Assembly: GCF_011386835.1 (NCBI RefSeq)
Contig: NC_088797.1
Span: 90,034,264 to 90,098,263, forward strand
Source of the DNA: Chrysemys picta bellii
Lineage: Eukaryota; Chordata; Testudines; Emydidae
DNA length: 64,000 nucleotides
Direction: 5' to 3'
Below the pieces are notes generated by a model, which was not told where the DNA came from, made no database searches, and worked only from the letters and a program-made list of their open reading frames with translations. Below are positions 12,183 through 25,737 of this stretch, in pieces. How positions within the stretch are numbered: the first letter of the stretch is position 1; the number at the start of each line of letters is the position of its first letter. The position numbers and the translations under genes were made by a program.

Positions 12183-12500
12183 TGTGACAGAGTGTTGGAA
12201 GCTAACAGGTGAGCCAGCACTCTGATCACTTAGGCACCAATCAGTTCCCCTGGAGAAGACTGATTGGAGATATGCAGCCCATTAGCTGAGCATGATGGAA
12301 GGGTGATGAACATTAACTTGAAATGCATTAAATTGCTCTGTCCTCTGGAATGTGTTATCTGAATATGTATAATTGTCAGTGGTCCCTGATGTAGTCTTGC
12401 AGGGGGTACCTACTGCTTCCTATCTGGTTTTCTTTGGTTAGCCCCTGATGAGGGCATTTCTTCGCTCCTGGCCTCTAATTAAGTTCAAGGGTATGCTTTG
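12183..12500 (+). mobile_element. Possible LTR fragment
   Basis: Starts TGTGACAGAGTGTTGG, similar to the inferred 5' terminus (TGTGACAGGGTGCTGG on the minus strand) of the fragment ending at 57906. No matching 3' CA terminus or target duplication was found, so this stays a weak call. Confidence 0.35.
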
Positions 12501-13934
12501 TTCTTTTGGGCCTTGTTTCTAGAGGCAGCCTGATGCAAGGATGGTGCCTCTCTGCTGTCTCAGGTCTTTTTGCCTTCCCTCTTTCTCGAGCTCTCTCTTT
12601 TTATAGCAGGCCTTGTTTCCCTTATTGGTTGCATCTGAGAGTAGTTGTGGCAGCTGTGTGGGGGTGCAGTCAGGCTGCTTGCCTGCAGGCCCGAAAGGCT
12701 CCCATCCCCATTCTGCCTTGCTAAATATGGGTTTGTAGACTCCATTACAGATATCTGTTCTGAAATGTCTGGGAATAACTTCTGAAAGTGTGAAGTAGGA
12801 TTAGCAACGCATAGTAATCATGATTTTTCCTTGTCTATTTATAATGCTCCAGTAGACATTTTTTCTTTCTTTTTTCAACACCACTAGTTTTACCAAAAAC
12901 TAGCACATTGCATTTTTTATTTTAATTCATTGCTTTTTAAAAGATTGAATATTTTAATAGGCATTCTCTTAACTACTTTTTTGGCTCAGTTACTCATTAG
13001 AAAAATCAGCTTATAGCAACTTGACAACATTTTTTACTTTTTATGAGGTAATACACACCTATTAAGGGGAAAACTCTCAAAACAGTGTGCCATAGTTCTG
13101 CACGTAGATCTCTGTAGCAAACAATAAGATTTGTGCGCATTCTTTGGACCACCTTACAAACTAGGCCCTCTTTCTGCAAAGACACGTGGATAATGTTACA
13201 TCATTCAGTAGTTCCAGTGAGATCAATGAGACTGAAAAAGCATGTAAAGTTCTGAATATGTGTAAGCATTTGCAGGATTGGGGCCATCAAGTCTACCTGT
13301 CACCTATGTTTGTATGTGTTGTCCCATTAGATTCATTGGGACTATTTGTATAAAAACAGGGTTGCAAAATCAGGCATACCCCTCAGTGCTGGATAGAGTT
13401 TCCATACTCTGATCTGTTGTATCACAGCAGCTTGTCCTTACAAAGAAATGTGAATATTGGTATTCAGAAAGAGGTGCGCACACATTAATTTTTTTTGGTA
13501 ATTAAGGCAAAGCAGATGGTTGTTTGCAACATTTATAGTAATGCTTAAATTTCATTTTCATTCATTAATGGAAACCATAAAATCACATAATGAATCAATG
13601 GAGACAAAAAGCCAGAAATTGAAAGTAGGTTGTTAGCAGTACTTATATTACCAAACCACTAAAAACTAACAAGTAAATATAGAAAACATAACTGTCAGAT
13701 TATTTATAGAGCTTTCCTTTAACATAAATATTTCAGAATGTTGTTGTGCGTACCAGGTAAGATTGCCAATAGGATTGAGTGAATCAAGGAATTTACTAAT
13801 AAAAGACAACCAAACTAAAATTACAGGTAGCGGAAAATTATTAAAAAAAGTCTCCAACATATATTAATTTTAATGGTCTTCTCCTTACAGTAATATCAAA
13901 ATATCACATACATTCCATATATATTGTAGTATCT
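12501..13934. other. Mostly unassigned sequence with one short repeat
   Basis: At about 13205-13286 a short repeat ends in GCATTTGCAGGATTGGGGCC. I recognise it as a common reptile/bird intergenic repeat, but I cannot classify it. No gene was found. Confidence 0.45.
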
Positions 13935-13944
13935 AATTTTAAAA

Positions 13945-14066
13945 AGTGTTCTGTTCTGTACCTGTTCTGTTCATTCCCTCTGGGGCACCTGGCATTGGCC
14001 ATTGTCAGAAGACAGGATACTGGGCTAGGTGGACCTTTGGTCTGATCCAGTATGGCCGTTATTATG
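13945..14066 (+). mobile_element. CR1 LINE 3' terminus
   Basis: CTGTTCATTCCCTCTGGGGC, then GAAGACAGGATACTGGGCTA, then GGTCTGATCCAGTATGGCCG are the ordered blocks of a sauropsid CR1 3' end. Severely 5' truncated and relatively well conserved. Confidence 0.85.
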
Positions 14067-15847
14067 TGTGTATTGGGCTCTTTCTCCCAATTCCCCCTCC
14101 CACCCATTGTCTACTTTTATCTGGTCTTCAAACACAAAAACTTACCTTAAATAAAAACGGACACCGCTATTTTTCCTGGTCCGGAGCTTTGGCTAAGTTC
14201 TTTTGTGTGTTTTTCAGAAGTTGGGTTTTTAAATTCTCACTGAAGTTCATATGCAAAGTTTTATGTCATGGGAGTTTTGCATGAGGAGGAATTGCAGGAT
14301 GAGGACTTTTTGCTAAAAACAATGCCATAAGTATTGCTTTTGTTTTGATGACATTTTAACTTTTCATACAATGAAATAGCCTGCATTATCCCTCTCATCC
14401 TTCAAACCCTATCTAAATGTCATTGTGTCATGAAATCTTTCACCAGTTATATATCTAAGATACCTGCAGTGCATTGTTTTTAATCAATCACATTACATAA
14501 TATATATCTGAGCTGTGTTGTCTGGATCCAGTTCTGTGCTGTGTGCCTCCAGGAGGTGCAATCCAGGGGCAAATGAAGGCCAAAGATGGTTTTATGTAAC
14601 CATTATACTCTCCAGTTTTTGGGTGGCCCTGGGAGCCAAAAAACAGCCATAAATTACAGCAGCATTCACCTGTTCTAATATGTGGTCACCTGTCCCAGGC
14701 TGCCTGTGAGCTCTGGTGCAACTCAGAAACACATCTCCAATCCGCCCCAACCTTGTCCTCAGCATATACCTATGCCAGGGCTTGTGAGGGGGACAGAATA
14801 GCTCTGATTACAGCCTCCCTATGCTGCATCTGCACTGGGGAATACTCCCTCAACACCCTGTAGCACCTTGATACGTTCCCCTTTGGCAAGGGGCTATGTT
14901 GTCTTATATGATTGTAGATGCAATGGCTTGTATGTTTTAAAATTCACAGATGTTTGTAATGTAGCAATATTGCTCACCTGTTGTTGTTACACCTTACTCA
15001 TCTTCTGTCTCCATTTAATGTTACTGCCTAGGTGAGCAGTCTCACTCAGGTCAAGGTTAGCACCCAATGATTTGTTTGATTGTACAGTACTCTATCAAGC
15101 ACTGAAACAACTGGCTGATGATGTATACTGTTGAAATGAATGTCCATCAGATCTTTATTTCAGTTGTAATGGAACTATACAATGAGGAGAATAAGGATTT
15201 ATTATGGACAACTGTCCAACCACTACTTTTGTAACATGATTACTTGATTATTTGTATTCTGGGATCATCCAAAGACACAAACACTGTACAAACAGATTTC
15301 AGTTAAATTAGACCCTTATCTGAACTTTTCATCACTGAACTGGTGAGTGAGGTTTAACATACTTGGGACGAGATACTCGGGTTTATTTATTTAAACTGTA
15401 TTTGAATCAAAACCTTGCAATTAACAAATTGCAGTCAGTAATGACAGATAGACAGAGAAGGACAATGATCAGTTACCTTCTCCTGGAGCATAAGTGAGTC
15501 ATGATGCACTATGTCTACAATGCTCAAATTAACCCCTTACTTCCTAGCATATTTATACATATTCTTGTTACATATTCATTAACTGTCTTTCAATCAGCAC
15601 ACTGTAGTACACATTTTCCAATTAATATCAAAACCACATACGCTATTAGCCATTTCATTAGTTAATTATTATTAATCATACTTAACCCACACATATGGCG
15701 ATCACGCCATGTATTGGCCACCTAGACCATGATTGTTTTTCTCTACTATGCTTTCCTGTTTGCCTCAGTTTCTCTGTCTTCTCCTTAATGGTGCTTTCTT
15801 GTTTATTTAACTTCCTCATTCTTGTGGTTTCTGACCCTGGATGGTTT

Positions 15848-15848
<1 letters not shown>
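14067..15848. other. Unassigned sequence
   Basis: No gene or classifiable repeat. 14520-14880 is richer in GC than its surroundings, but has no element termini I can define. Confidence 0.5.
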
Positions 15849-15909
<61 letters not shown>

Positions 15910-15918
15910 TCTCACTCA
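15849..15918. repeat. Compound (CT)n(CA)n microsatellite
   Basis: A run of CT dinucleotides (about 15850-15873) passes directly into CA dinucleotides (about 15874-15909), with one TACA interruption. The apparent frame across it encodes only dinucleotide-repeat peptides and is not a gene. Confidence 0.97.
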
Positions 15919-18900
15919 CTGCTATGAGTTAGTTATTTAGCAAGCAACTTACAAAACTTTTAGTTTGGACATATTTTACTGCTTTAACAGAAATTTAGAA
16001 ACTTCCCATCCTGAAACATAAAGTCCATTTAGCAAGCTTAGCAAACCTTAAGTCACATTTTAACATTTAGCTGACTCAGGCCTAGTTATTGCTCCCACAT
16101 AATCTGAATATTTTTGTTGGGGAATTTGTGTCAAGTATAACAAAGTGGTTCTTTGGTTGAAAAACAAGCTCTTCCCTCCCCTTCTCTTTATTGTCCACTG
16201 TGTAATTGGCTTTACAATCTTGGCTACCTAGTAGTAGTGTCATTGATTTTCTAGGGGCAGCGCAACCCTACCTAGCTGGCACAGAGAGGAGTCACTTTGT
16301 GTGGAGGCATCAGGCATCATCACCCAAAAGAATGAAAAGAAACCAGTGCCTGACCTGCATGAGGAAAGATAAGACACTCCAAATACTGGTGATATCAGTT
16401 GGCTAGGAGAGAAAAGGGAGGCTTAAGCCACACCTTAGGGGAGGGCTACATGAGATTCTCATAATGGTACCTTCCAACATTAACTTATTTCATAGGTTTT
16501 TGTCTGAAGGGTTGGCTATAGATAAGTTTTGGTGCTGTCTCTCATCCTTTTATAGTCCTTTGTTTCATGGATGCCACTTCAAACCCTCTACTAGTTTCTT
16601 TTGATAGACCCTTCCACATTCTCTAAGATCTTGTGTTAGAACCAAGCCACACTGATAGCTGCACTGAATTCAAGTTCCCTGTATTCTAGATGAAGCTGGG
16701 GACTCTTGTAGAGTCTTGGGCAGGAGAGTGGGACCAGGGATCTAATATGAAGGTACGAAGTAGGGAGGAAGCCATGGCTGTGTTGGGAGTCCCACAGAGG
16801 AACTGGGGATCACTATCTGAACAGAGCTTAGGTTCAGGATCAGCCTAGTTCTGTCCAGGGGACAGGTGTTGGTTTGCTTAGGTTGTTGTTTTTGGTGAAG
16901 TGTTTTCCCTGCTCGCAATTCTGTGTCTTTGCTGTTAGTCTGTTTTCATGGGAAGAGGATATTAAGAATTCAGGACTAGACTGTGCCTTACTCATCTCAA
17001 ACAGAGTTCTGGTAGGCATTGTCCCATTGGGAACAGAATACCTCTGGGAGCTCCTCAGCATTCAGGAGGTACATACACTTTTGGAGTGTGCAGCATGCCA
17101 GTCAACAGTGTTGACCAGAGTGGAGATGGGGACAGGACTATGGCCTTGCTTCCTCACTTACTTTCTTCATTAGGGCTGACTAGCCCCAGTAGCTTCACAC
17201 ATTCTTGACAGTCAGATTAGTACAAACACTCTGATTCTGCTGTGCCACTGGACAAGGTCAGAAGGGAAAATGCCTTTGAGGGCTCCTGTTGCAGCATGTT
17301 GTGACAATTGGGGTGCAGGCGGCCTAACCTGATTTCTTAAGCCTTGCTCAGTCAGTCAGCGAAAGGTGCTACCATAAATGACATAGTAATTACAACGATA
17401 TAGGCTGATAGAAAAAGCATGAAAGAAAGACATGAAGACTAAGTATAAACAAGAGGGGCTACTGATATGACTTAAGGTCTATGCTTAAGTTGTAACTTGC
17501 ATGGAAAGAGAATTCAGGAACCAGGAAAAAAATGGCCTAAATGGGCATGTTGGGAATGATGCTTTACTGGTTAAAATGACAACAGTGGATGGTGTATTGT
17601 ATCCACCCTGTCTTTTGGGGCTTTTAAAAATTGAGGATTTGTGGAGAAGGGTGGTGGTGCTGTGGGAGTGCGTGTGGCCAAGTGAAGATTCTTGGAGGGC
17701 TACTTCTTCCCAGAGGTACAATAGCTTTTGTTTATGAACCTTGATACTTTGAGACATTCATGCCTTAGCTCACTTTTAAGGCCATTGCACAATCACTTCT
17801 GGACAAATAAGGATCCCAGATCAATGCAATACAAAATTTAGGAGCCCTACTTTGTTGCCCTTCACTCAAAGTTTTACATCCTCCACTATCTTCCTTCAGT
17901 CCTGTCCTCCCTGCACCCTGCACTATCTTATGTTTTTTATGTTAATAATCTTTTATACTCAGCAAGAATTTTATACTGTTTGCCATAGTGACTAAGCGAG
18001 CTCAGGTCTCTATGCTCACAAATCCCAAATCATGTTGTTCAGTTCCAGGGTAGTAATAACACCTCTGGCAAGCTGAGCCCATTCCTTTCATTTAACCCAC
18101 AGTTAGGCAACTCTGCACTGCCCCTGCCACAACATAGTTTCTGTAATCCAACTATACCTATGAATTCATTGCAGGATTAATACAACGTTACAACTTTATT
18201 TTATATAGGGTCTTTCATAAAAATGTAACTCCAGGTACTTTACAGAATTAATAATAGAACACAGAACTAAATAATATAGTTACGGAGATGAATAATGCAT
18301 AACAGCAGAAAGAGCGAAATTAAGAGACAAAGGAGGAAATGGGATTTTAGATTAAGCAGGAGGAAGAATTGGTAAAGTGAGAAGATTTGTTCAGAGTCAG
18401 AGATCCAACTTTTTAATCTCGTTTTAAGTGAGCCTTCATTTTTGCAGGTGCAAACTGCAGGCAAATGGAACCTGCAGTTTACATCATGTAGAAGTCAGAG
18501 CCCCTGGAATGCCTCTATTAGTCGAAGACTTTGTCATCCAAGTGACCTAAATTACAGGTGTAACCCAGCCCTGATGCACGGCTGCACCCTTTTCTCTTTT
18601 CTCCTCAGTGGTATGCATTTCGGGGCTCACCTATAATGCTACCTGGTGCATCCAGCCAAAGAAACCCCTTCTTTATGCAGAGAACACAGATGGCCTGTCC
18701 CTTGGGAAAATGTTCAACATCCAATCTCATATTGAAGAGTGTCACTCAGAACACACACAAGTAAAATAGCTATCCCTATTCCTGGAGTAATAAAACAGTA
18801 ACAGGTGCTCTGTTAAGTATGGGGATCTCAGGATAAGGGACAATGGAAAGAGGGATCAGGATACTAAAAGACAAAAACAACAATAAATAAACTTTACCCC

Positions 18901-19515
18901 TCCCATTATGTACATCCATTACAAACCACCCTGCTCCCTCCAAGTACCAAGCTCAGCCTTTGATGGGTGGTGCAGTGCTGAAATCGGTGGCTGGCTTAAT
19001 ACCAGATATCAAAACAAATAAACAGGGATATTCTTACCAAGTATCCACACCAAGGAGATCATCTTTGGGGATCTATCTGGTCTGGATTCAATGTGCAGAT
19101 AGCCTGGCTGTGACACATTCCTCAGCCTCTTGGTTTTCTGCTCTCTGCTGAGATGAAACTGTCCTGTTTCACAGAAATCCCAGAAGGACTCAAAGTCTTC
19201 CTCTTGGGTAGGAACATGAAGGGTAGAAGGATCCTCCCTGGTTGTGATGCTTCTCTCCCTGCTACACTCCAACCAATGCCAAAACCAAACCCTTGGTCTG
19301 AGTTCTGGCAATGTTGCAAGCCAGTTTCATTGCTGCCCAGAACCCTAGGCAATCTGGGAAAGGGAGTCCTGAGCCTCTGCAGCCATTGCTGCTGTAGTTC
19401 AGGAGCGAGTCCCCTGGAGGCTCAGTGTGGTATTTCAGGAGCACCCCCTCTAAAGGTTTACACAGGCGCACATTAGTATCCACAATGACCCTCTCTCTCA
19501 CTCTAGGTTTTTATT
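15919..19515. other. Unassigned sequence
   Basis: No supported gene. A short block at 18200-18240 (TATATAGGGTCTTTCATAAA) may be the edge of an old LINE, but is too short to call. The frames at 17485-17757 and 19009-19501 carry no recognisable motif. Confidence 0.5.
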
Positions 19516-22500
19516 AGGGCTGATCAAATATTATATTTGTTTGTTTGAAATTTTCGCTGAGTCAATTCAAAATGATTTTTCTCAATTTGATCCAATTCAA
19601 TTTGATTGTTTGCCACCCCGTTTCAACTTAAAAAGAGAGTTGAAAAAAGAAGCCCTTCCCTCCACTTTCAACCCCCAATGAAACCAATGTACACTAAGAG
19701 AATGATGAAAAAAGTCAGCATGGAATGAACAGCATTAAAGAGATGAGAAAGGCATTAACATAACTATAACAAGACAAGAACATAAAGCACTATCTCCCTA
19801 GACTGATTCTGAGAGTCAGTTATAGTTGTTTTTTTGGACTTTATAACCCACAGCCCTCATCAACTGTGGAAAAACATCAAAAGCTGTGAGGAAGAGCTGG
19901 CTGTGATTCCCTGAATCTTCAAGGCAGAACTTTAATTTAAAATGCTGAATTCCATGCCCTGTGGGTTTGCATATCAGACATACTATGATTGATAATACAG
20001 GGAGGCCTTTTCACCCACACTACATCATCATTAGTGTACCAGGGAGCTAAGTATCTTGCCCTTCAAGCAGTTGGTGTTAAAATATAAGTGGAGGGCAATA
20101 TGCCTTCCTCCAAGTTTCTTTGTCTGCTACATTAAGCTATTAAATACCAAGAATAACCTCTTCCCTGAGAACTTGAGTCAGTTTACAGGTCTTTTCCCCC
20201 TTTGATCTGATATTACAACAGTGCAGATTAGTTTCTTCTGCCTCTCTTTTCTCTCCAAATTTTCTCAGTGAACTGAGGGTATCTAATAAGTGGCCTCCTA
20301 ACCTAGATGTTTGAGTTGTGCTGAGACACGGAAATACTCTTTTTCTGAAGTAATATGAAAGATAAGTCTGTACTGTAACATGCTTCTGATTGAAACACAC
20401 TGAAACATGACTACAACATGCTTATGCAGTTTTTCTGACTGAATGTAACCTGTGGGAGAACAGGTGGGCTCAGGACCATACATGTTAATGTTCCTATTAC
20501 AGTGTTGGTGATAAGTATCTTTTAAAAAGCAAGAGATTTATTTAGTTAAACATGCTTGTTATACCATTTCAGTAAGGTTCAAAACTCTGTTCACATTAAC
20601 GTGAATGTCTGTATGTTACAGTATATAAGTAAATAAGAATCATTATGAATACATGGTAAATGGTAGTATAATTAGCCACCTAAAATGAAATCAATCTATC
20701 TATATCTATATAAAAACTGCTCACAACTCCCTTAAGACCATATTCAGCATACATTTGTTCAGAGTCTCATGAAGGATTAAAAGTCCACATGTGATCATCC
20801 TATGCAACAACTATTTTCTAAAGTGTTGAAAACAAGGTGGCTGAGTTCCATGAATTTCTATGACAGAAAATACATATACGATTGACATCCTGGACACACT
20901 GAAGTCCCTGGAAGTTTGGCCACAGGCTTCAGTGGGGCCAAGATTACTCATAGACTTATAAGAGAACTCAGAATGCTTCTTCTGTCATGAGAAATATGTT
21001 TCTGATACAACACTGCAGAGATGCTAACTACACAATGTTTTAAAATATATTGCTGACAAAATGTATTACATATTTGTATAAATACCAGCTGCATCATAAA
21101 GAATATAACTGATTTCTTCAGCATGTGTTTTTTATATGGTTGATTGTTTTGGTCATCTAAGTTCTCTTCACTAATTAAACTTTTCTTTTAATCATTTTCT
21201 AAGAAAATAAACAAAGTTTGACATGTTTTAGAATCTTTACAACAAATACAACATTGTCCTCCCAGAAAAATAGTGGAGTGATTGATGATATCCTTTCTCT
21301 GAAGACTGTGAACTTGGTTTGATTGATTTATGCTTTTCGAGTTGCTTAAGCTGTTATTGAATCTTTGTAAGTTCTACTAAACCAAAACTACTGTGCAGTG
21401 AAATTGACTGCATTTCAGTAATGACTTCAGTCAAGTAAATACAGCATGGTAACTTGGGAATTGGTGCCCCATGGAAAACTTGTTAAACTTATAAAATGCA
21501 GCTATGGCATAAACCCATAACTCTTCTTTGGTGCTCAACCTCCCTGGCATGTTGTTGTCTACATAATATATTGACAAACCATCTTCCAAGATGGAACATT
21601 TCTTCAGAAACTGCAGACTTGAAACTGATTGTCTCAAATTCTTGACCAGCAAACCTCAGCCTTTCTGATGAAAATATTTTGAAGTCAAGAAACAGCTGGT
21701 GTTCTGTGACACTGTTTTCTCTTCTCATTGAAGTCTCAGCTGTATTCCACAGGCACTTCTTTATTGTTCAGAGTTCATTTGTTCATTAAAGAGGCTTCAG
21801 AAGTTGATATGAATCATGCACCATCACAGATACATGGAAGTGGAAAACAAGATCAAAGATGCCTTCTGCCATGTCTGTTAGTGGCAGGATACAATGAAAC
21901 ATCTTACACTGTTGTCCTGTCAGATTTCTGCCAGTTGATTCACTGCTATGTTAGCTGCAAATTTGTCCTTTGCAAGTATTTGTGTATAAATAAAATGAAG
22001 AGATAAGAACAAAAGTGATAAGCCATTTTTTAATGTGACAAAGAGAATGAAGATGACACAAACAGCAACTGGTTTGAATAGTTTTCGAAGTGAAATAATA
22101 TTAACATTTTTTTTCTTATTTAACTTCAGTGTTGCAATTTGTTCATTGCTGCAGGTATAGAGGCTAGGTTATAAATAATCAGCAAAACTTGATTGAAATA
22201 CCAAGAAGATGTGACAAAGGCTTGAGGCTTTTCAAGAAGGTAAAAATGTTTTTCAAGTGATCTGTGCCTGTATGCCTTTTGAATACATAGGTAGCTGTGT
22301 AGAATTTTATGCTTAAACCAAGCAAAGTTTGCTTGTCAATATTAGTAAAAATTAACAACTGATCATTTGGATTTTCTCTCTCTGTGATGTATTTTGGATC
22401 TTTATCTCCTTGATGGTTACTTGCAAACTGTGCTGCGTGTCCCTCACTATTTTGGTGGTGGTAGATAGAAGTGCTACCAAAATAATACCTTTTAGTCTCA

Positions 22501-24271
22501 TTGACTCAATAAAAGGGCAGAACATTCCCATATTTTGCTTGTTCCAAAAGAATGAAAAGGATCTATTCTCACCATTGGAGTTGTGCAAACTATTTGATTC
22601 AGTCTACAGAGTACTTAAAATCAAGTTTAGTTTGAAGTGCCTGAATCAATGGTTTCCCAAATCCTGATCCCTTGTGTCAAAGCCCAAAGAAAAAGATTCT
22701 CTGCCCAAAACTTACATGGGCACTTGATGGGAAAGACTCAAGGCAGCCATGCATGAAATACAGTCACATCTGCCCTACAACTGTTACTAAAGCACATGAG
22801 CTGTTAATAGCATTTAATTCTACTACTCCTATCCTCATCTCTGAGCAGCGTGGTTTACAAAATACATTCATTGTATTCAGTCTCTCTGGCCATATCCCTG
22901 CCCTTGCTCTTTCAATCCTCAGCTTTTCTCCAAACCTGGCTTGTGTATTGTTCTTGAGCTCTGCTCTGTGGCATATGAGATGAAAAGTCCTTTTTGCTGA
23001 TCCTCTCTTTGGCTTGTTCTCTCCTGCTTTTCATGTATTTTATACCTGCATAAGAGTTTGATAAACATATTCTTTATATGCTATTAGAGCCTCTCAATTC
23101 AATCTAGCAGTGTACTACTTGACATAAGGTCAAATAGGATGATAGCTATAAAAAGTGAGAATATCCATGCTGAAGAAGATAATAGAATTAGTGACCTGAG
23201 CAGTCATGTGAGACCCTGTACTGGCTGGGAACAATGATATGGCACACTGTAGGATACTAGTGCAAGCAGCTATGGAGAAGAGATAGTGACAGTACAGATG
23301 ACTTACAAATGCTCCATGCTCCACAAATGTTTGGTGGCCTGCAGATGCCCATTCACTTGCATTGATTTTACATTCTATCCATAAGTTTTTAAAATGGGAA
23401 GAGCTTCTTGTGGAAGAAGCTATATCATACAGTTCTGTACTTATTTACACAAACAGATTTGGAAGATAACGAACAATACAAGGTTTCAAATTAAGAGGAT
23501 TTCTGCTGCACTGATATTTGCTCCTGAAAAGTGTGTGTGTTGGAGTAATGAGCATCTTGTTAGCTCAATTCAATGGTAAGGAGGAGAATACTATCATTGT
23601 TCAGCTGGGTTCTAAACAAACAAAAAAAATTCCCTTGCCTAATTACTCAAGAAAGCTCTATTTTGTCACCTTGTCAACAGCTCTTCTTAGCATAACACTT
23701 GTGACAAGAAATGTATTTATGAAAATGAACAGGAGATTTATGTTTTTGTTTCTTAATTTCTGATTTATAGCATAATATAGCAAGGATTTCTATAATATGA
23801 TATGATACTCACAGATGTTATAGAATATAATTGTGCTTTCTATTTCTTTGTCATTAGGGCCATTTTCCTTTCTCCTATGATGATCAACTGAGTGCTTATC
23901 TTCCTCCTTTGACTTGCCCAGCAAAAAATAAGCAAAATAAGATAGCGTGAAATACTATATATGAGCTTTAGTTATGGGTTTCTTTTTCTAGATGCATTAT
24001 AATTTTGCATATATTATTGCTTTGTAGGCTGTTGGTTTATAAAAATGAATTTAAACTATTTTGGACTTTTACAAAAATATTGTGGAATTTTCCACTTTCT
24101 TTTTATGAATCCTTGATCTATAATACAATCAATTTACAATGATGGACTGACGTGATGTTTCTATTTTTTCTTTTCAGTTTTTGGTGATTGAATGTGCATG
24201 CTGAGAGCGTTCAAATAGGTGTTTAATGAACTTTAACTTCACGTGCCTACTGCGTGCCCCCATGTAGACAA
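19516..24271. other. Unassigned AT-rich sequence
   Basis: 19518-19640 begins AGGGCTGATCAAA and repeats CAATTCAAAATGA/CAATTCAATTTGA-like words, possibly a degraded DNA transposon end. The remainder shows no gene, RNA gene or classifiable repeat. Confidence 0.45.
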
Positions 24272-24800
24272 GTCCTAATACTGTGTTCAGTTATGTTATC
24301 CATTCCTTAAAAAGGACACTGAAAAATTTTAGAGGATTCAGAGAACAGCCACAATGATTCCAGTATTGGAAAACATGCTTTGTAGCAGGATACCTATTTA
24401 ACTTTTCAAAGAGAAGTTTAAGAAGTGACTTGATCGTGATCTGTAAGTACCTACAAGGGGAGAAGACAGCTAGCAGTATAGGGTTTCTTAACCTAGCCAA
24501 CAAAGGATTAACAAGATCCACTGGCTAGAAATTGAGGCTAGACAAATTTAAATTGGAAATAAGGTGCATAGTTTTAACAGTATAATTAACAATTGAAACA
24601 GCTACCAAGGAATGTAGTGGACTTTCTATCACTTGAACCATGTAAATAAAGATTGGGTGTCTTTCTAAAAGATATACCCTACTTCAACTGCAAGTTGTTT
24701 TGCTTGATGCAGAAATTACTGTATGAAATTCTGTGGCCTATTTTATGCAAGAGGTCAGACTAGATGATCCCTTCTGGCCTTAAGATCTACCAATCTTGAT
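24272..24800 (+). mobile_element. CR1 LINE 3'-region fragment
   Basis: Ordered CR1 blocks: a GTGTTCAGTTATG-like stretch, GAGAACAGCCACAATGATTC, GTAAGTACCTACAAGGGGAG, and a terminal GGTCAGACTAGATGATCCCT then TCTGGCCTTAAG. Diverged, 5' truncated. It corresponds to the 3' untranslated part plus the extreme end of ORF2. Confidence 0.85.
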
Positions 24801-25131
24801 TTCCCCCCCCTCCCCCTTATACACTGTTAAATATTAGCGCATGAGTTGATTTTGGAATATCAGAGAATCGTAGCAGTGAGAAACATGGACCTACACTACT
24901 AATCACTGGAGAAGCAAAAACCCTAAACCCATCTTCCTCCTTTATTTTTAATTTCTTCATATACTCAGAGACTTTCATCATGACGTTTGACACCATCAAC
25001 TTCTAGTCTATCATGTATGTGTGCATTCATGCTGCAAATTCATTTCTTTCCTCATCTCAGTGTTTGTGTGCATGGTAAAGGAGAGGAAAATATTGGCTCC
25101 ATATGTGAACTTAGCAAACTAAATATCCTTG

Positions 25132-25737
25132 AAAAAAGAACAGGAGTACTTGTGGCACCTTAGAGACTAACAAATTTATTAGAGCATAAGCTTTCGTGGA
25201 CTACAGCCCACTTCTTCGGATGCTACTTGTGGCACCTTAGAGACTAACAAATTTATTAGAGCATAAGCTTTCGTGGACTACAGCCCACTTCTTCGGATGC
25301 ATACAGAGTGGAATAAATATTGAGGAGATATATATACACACATACAGAGAGCATAAATAGGTGGGAGTTGTCTTACCAACTCTGAGAGGCCAATTAAGTA
25401 AGAGGAAAAAAAAAAAACTTTTGAACTGATAATCAAGGTAGCCCAGTACAAACTGTCTGTACTGGGCTACCTTGATTATCACTTCAAAAGTTTTTTTTTC
25501 TCTTACTTAATTGGCCTCTCAGAGTTGGTAAGACAACTCCCACCTATTTATGCTCTCTGTTTGTGTGTATATATATCTCCTCAATATTTATTCCACTCTG
25601 TATGCATCCGAAGAAGTGGGCTGTAGTCCACGAAAGCTTATGCTCTAATAAATTTGTTAGTCTCTAAGGTGCCACAAGTACTCCTGTTCTTTTTGCGGAT
25701 ACAGACTAACACGGCTGCTACTCTGAAACCTGTAAAT
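25132..25737. repeat. Penelope-like element palindrome (inverted tails)
   Basis: The centre is GTAGCCCAGTACA, a 7-base loop (25451-25457), then TGTACTGGGCTAC. The arms extend outward to about 25224 on the left and 25680 on the right with only small indels. Each arm is a PLE tail pointing outward: both contain CTTTCGTGGACTACAGCCCA or its reverse complement. The right arm ends with the tail terminus CAGACTAACACGGCTGCTAC. The left arm carries an exact 77-bp tandem duplication (25147-25223 and 25224-25300). Confidence 0.9.
25147..25300. repeat. Exact 77-bp tandem duplication in a PLE tail
   Basis: Both 77-base units start TACTTGTGGCACC and end CTTCTTCGGATGC, and read identically. No corresponding duplication exists in the right arm, so it arose after the palindrome formed or in one parent arm. 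Perfect identity suggests a recent event. Confidence 0.95.

Noticed and set aside
15682..15940. Open frames on both strands across the CT/CA microsatellite
   Set aside because: They encode dinucleotide-repeat peptides (Arg-Glu, Val-Cys, Thr-His) and are artefacts of the repeat.
19009..19501. Three overlapping frames of 76-107 codons on both strands
   Set aside because: No recognisable domain. Composition and overlap are consistent with chance in a moderately GC region.
21431..22006. Frames that might be a decayed transposase
   Set aside because: I could not find a catalytic motif or element termini, so no call was made.
25132..25737. CRISPR-like repeated units
   Set aside because: The repetition is one 77-bp tandem duplication and one inverted copy of a PLE tail in a vertebrate genome, with no spacer pattern.
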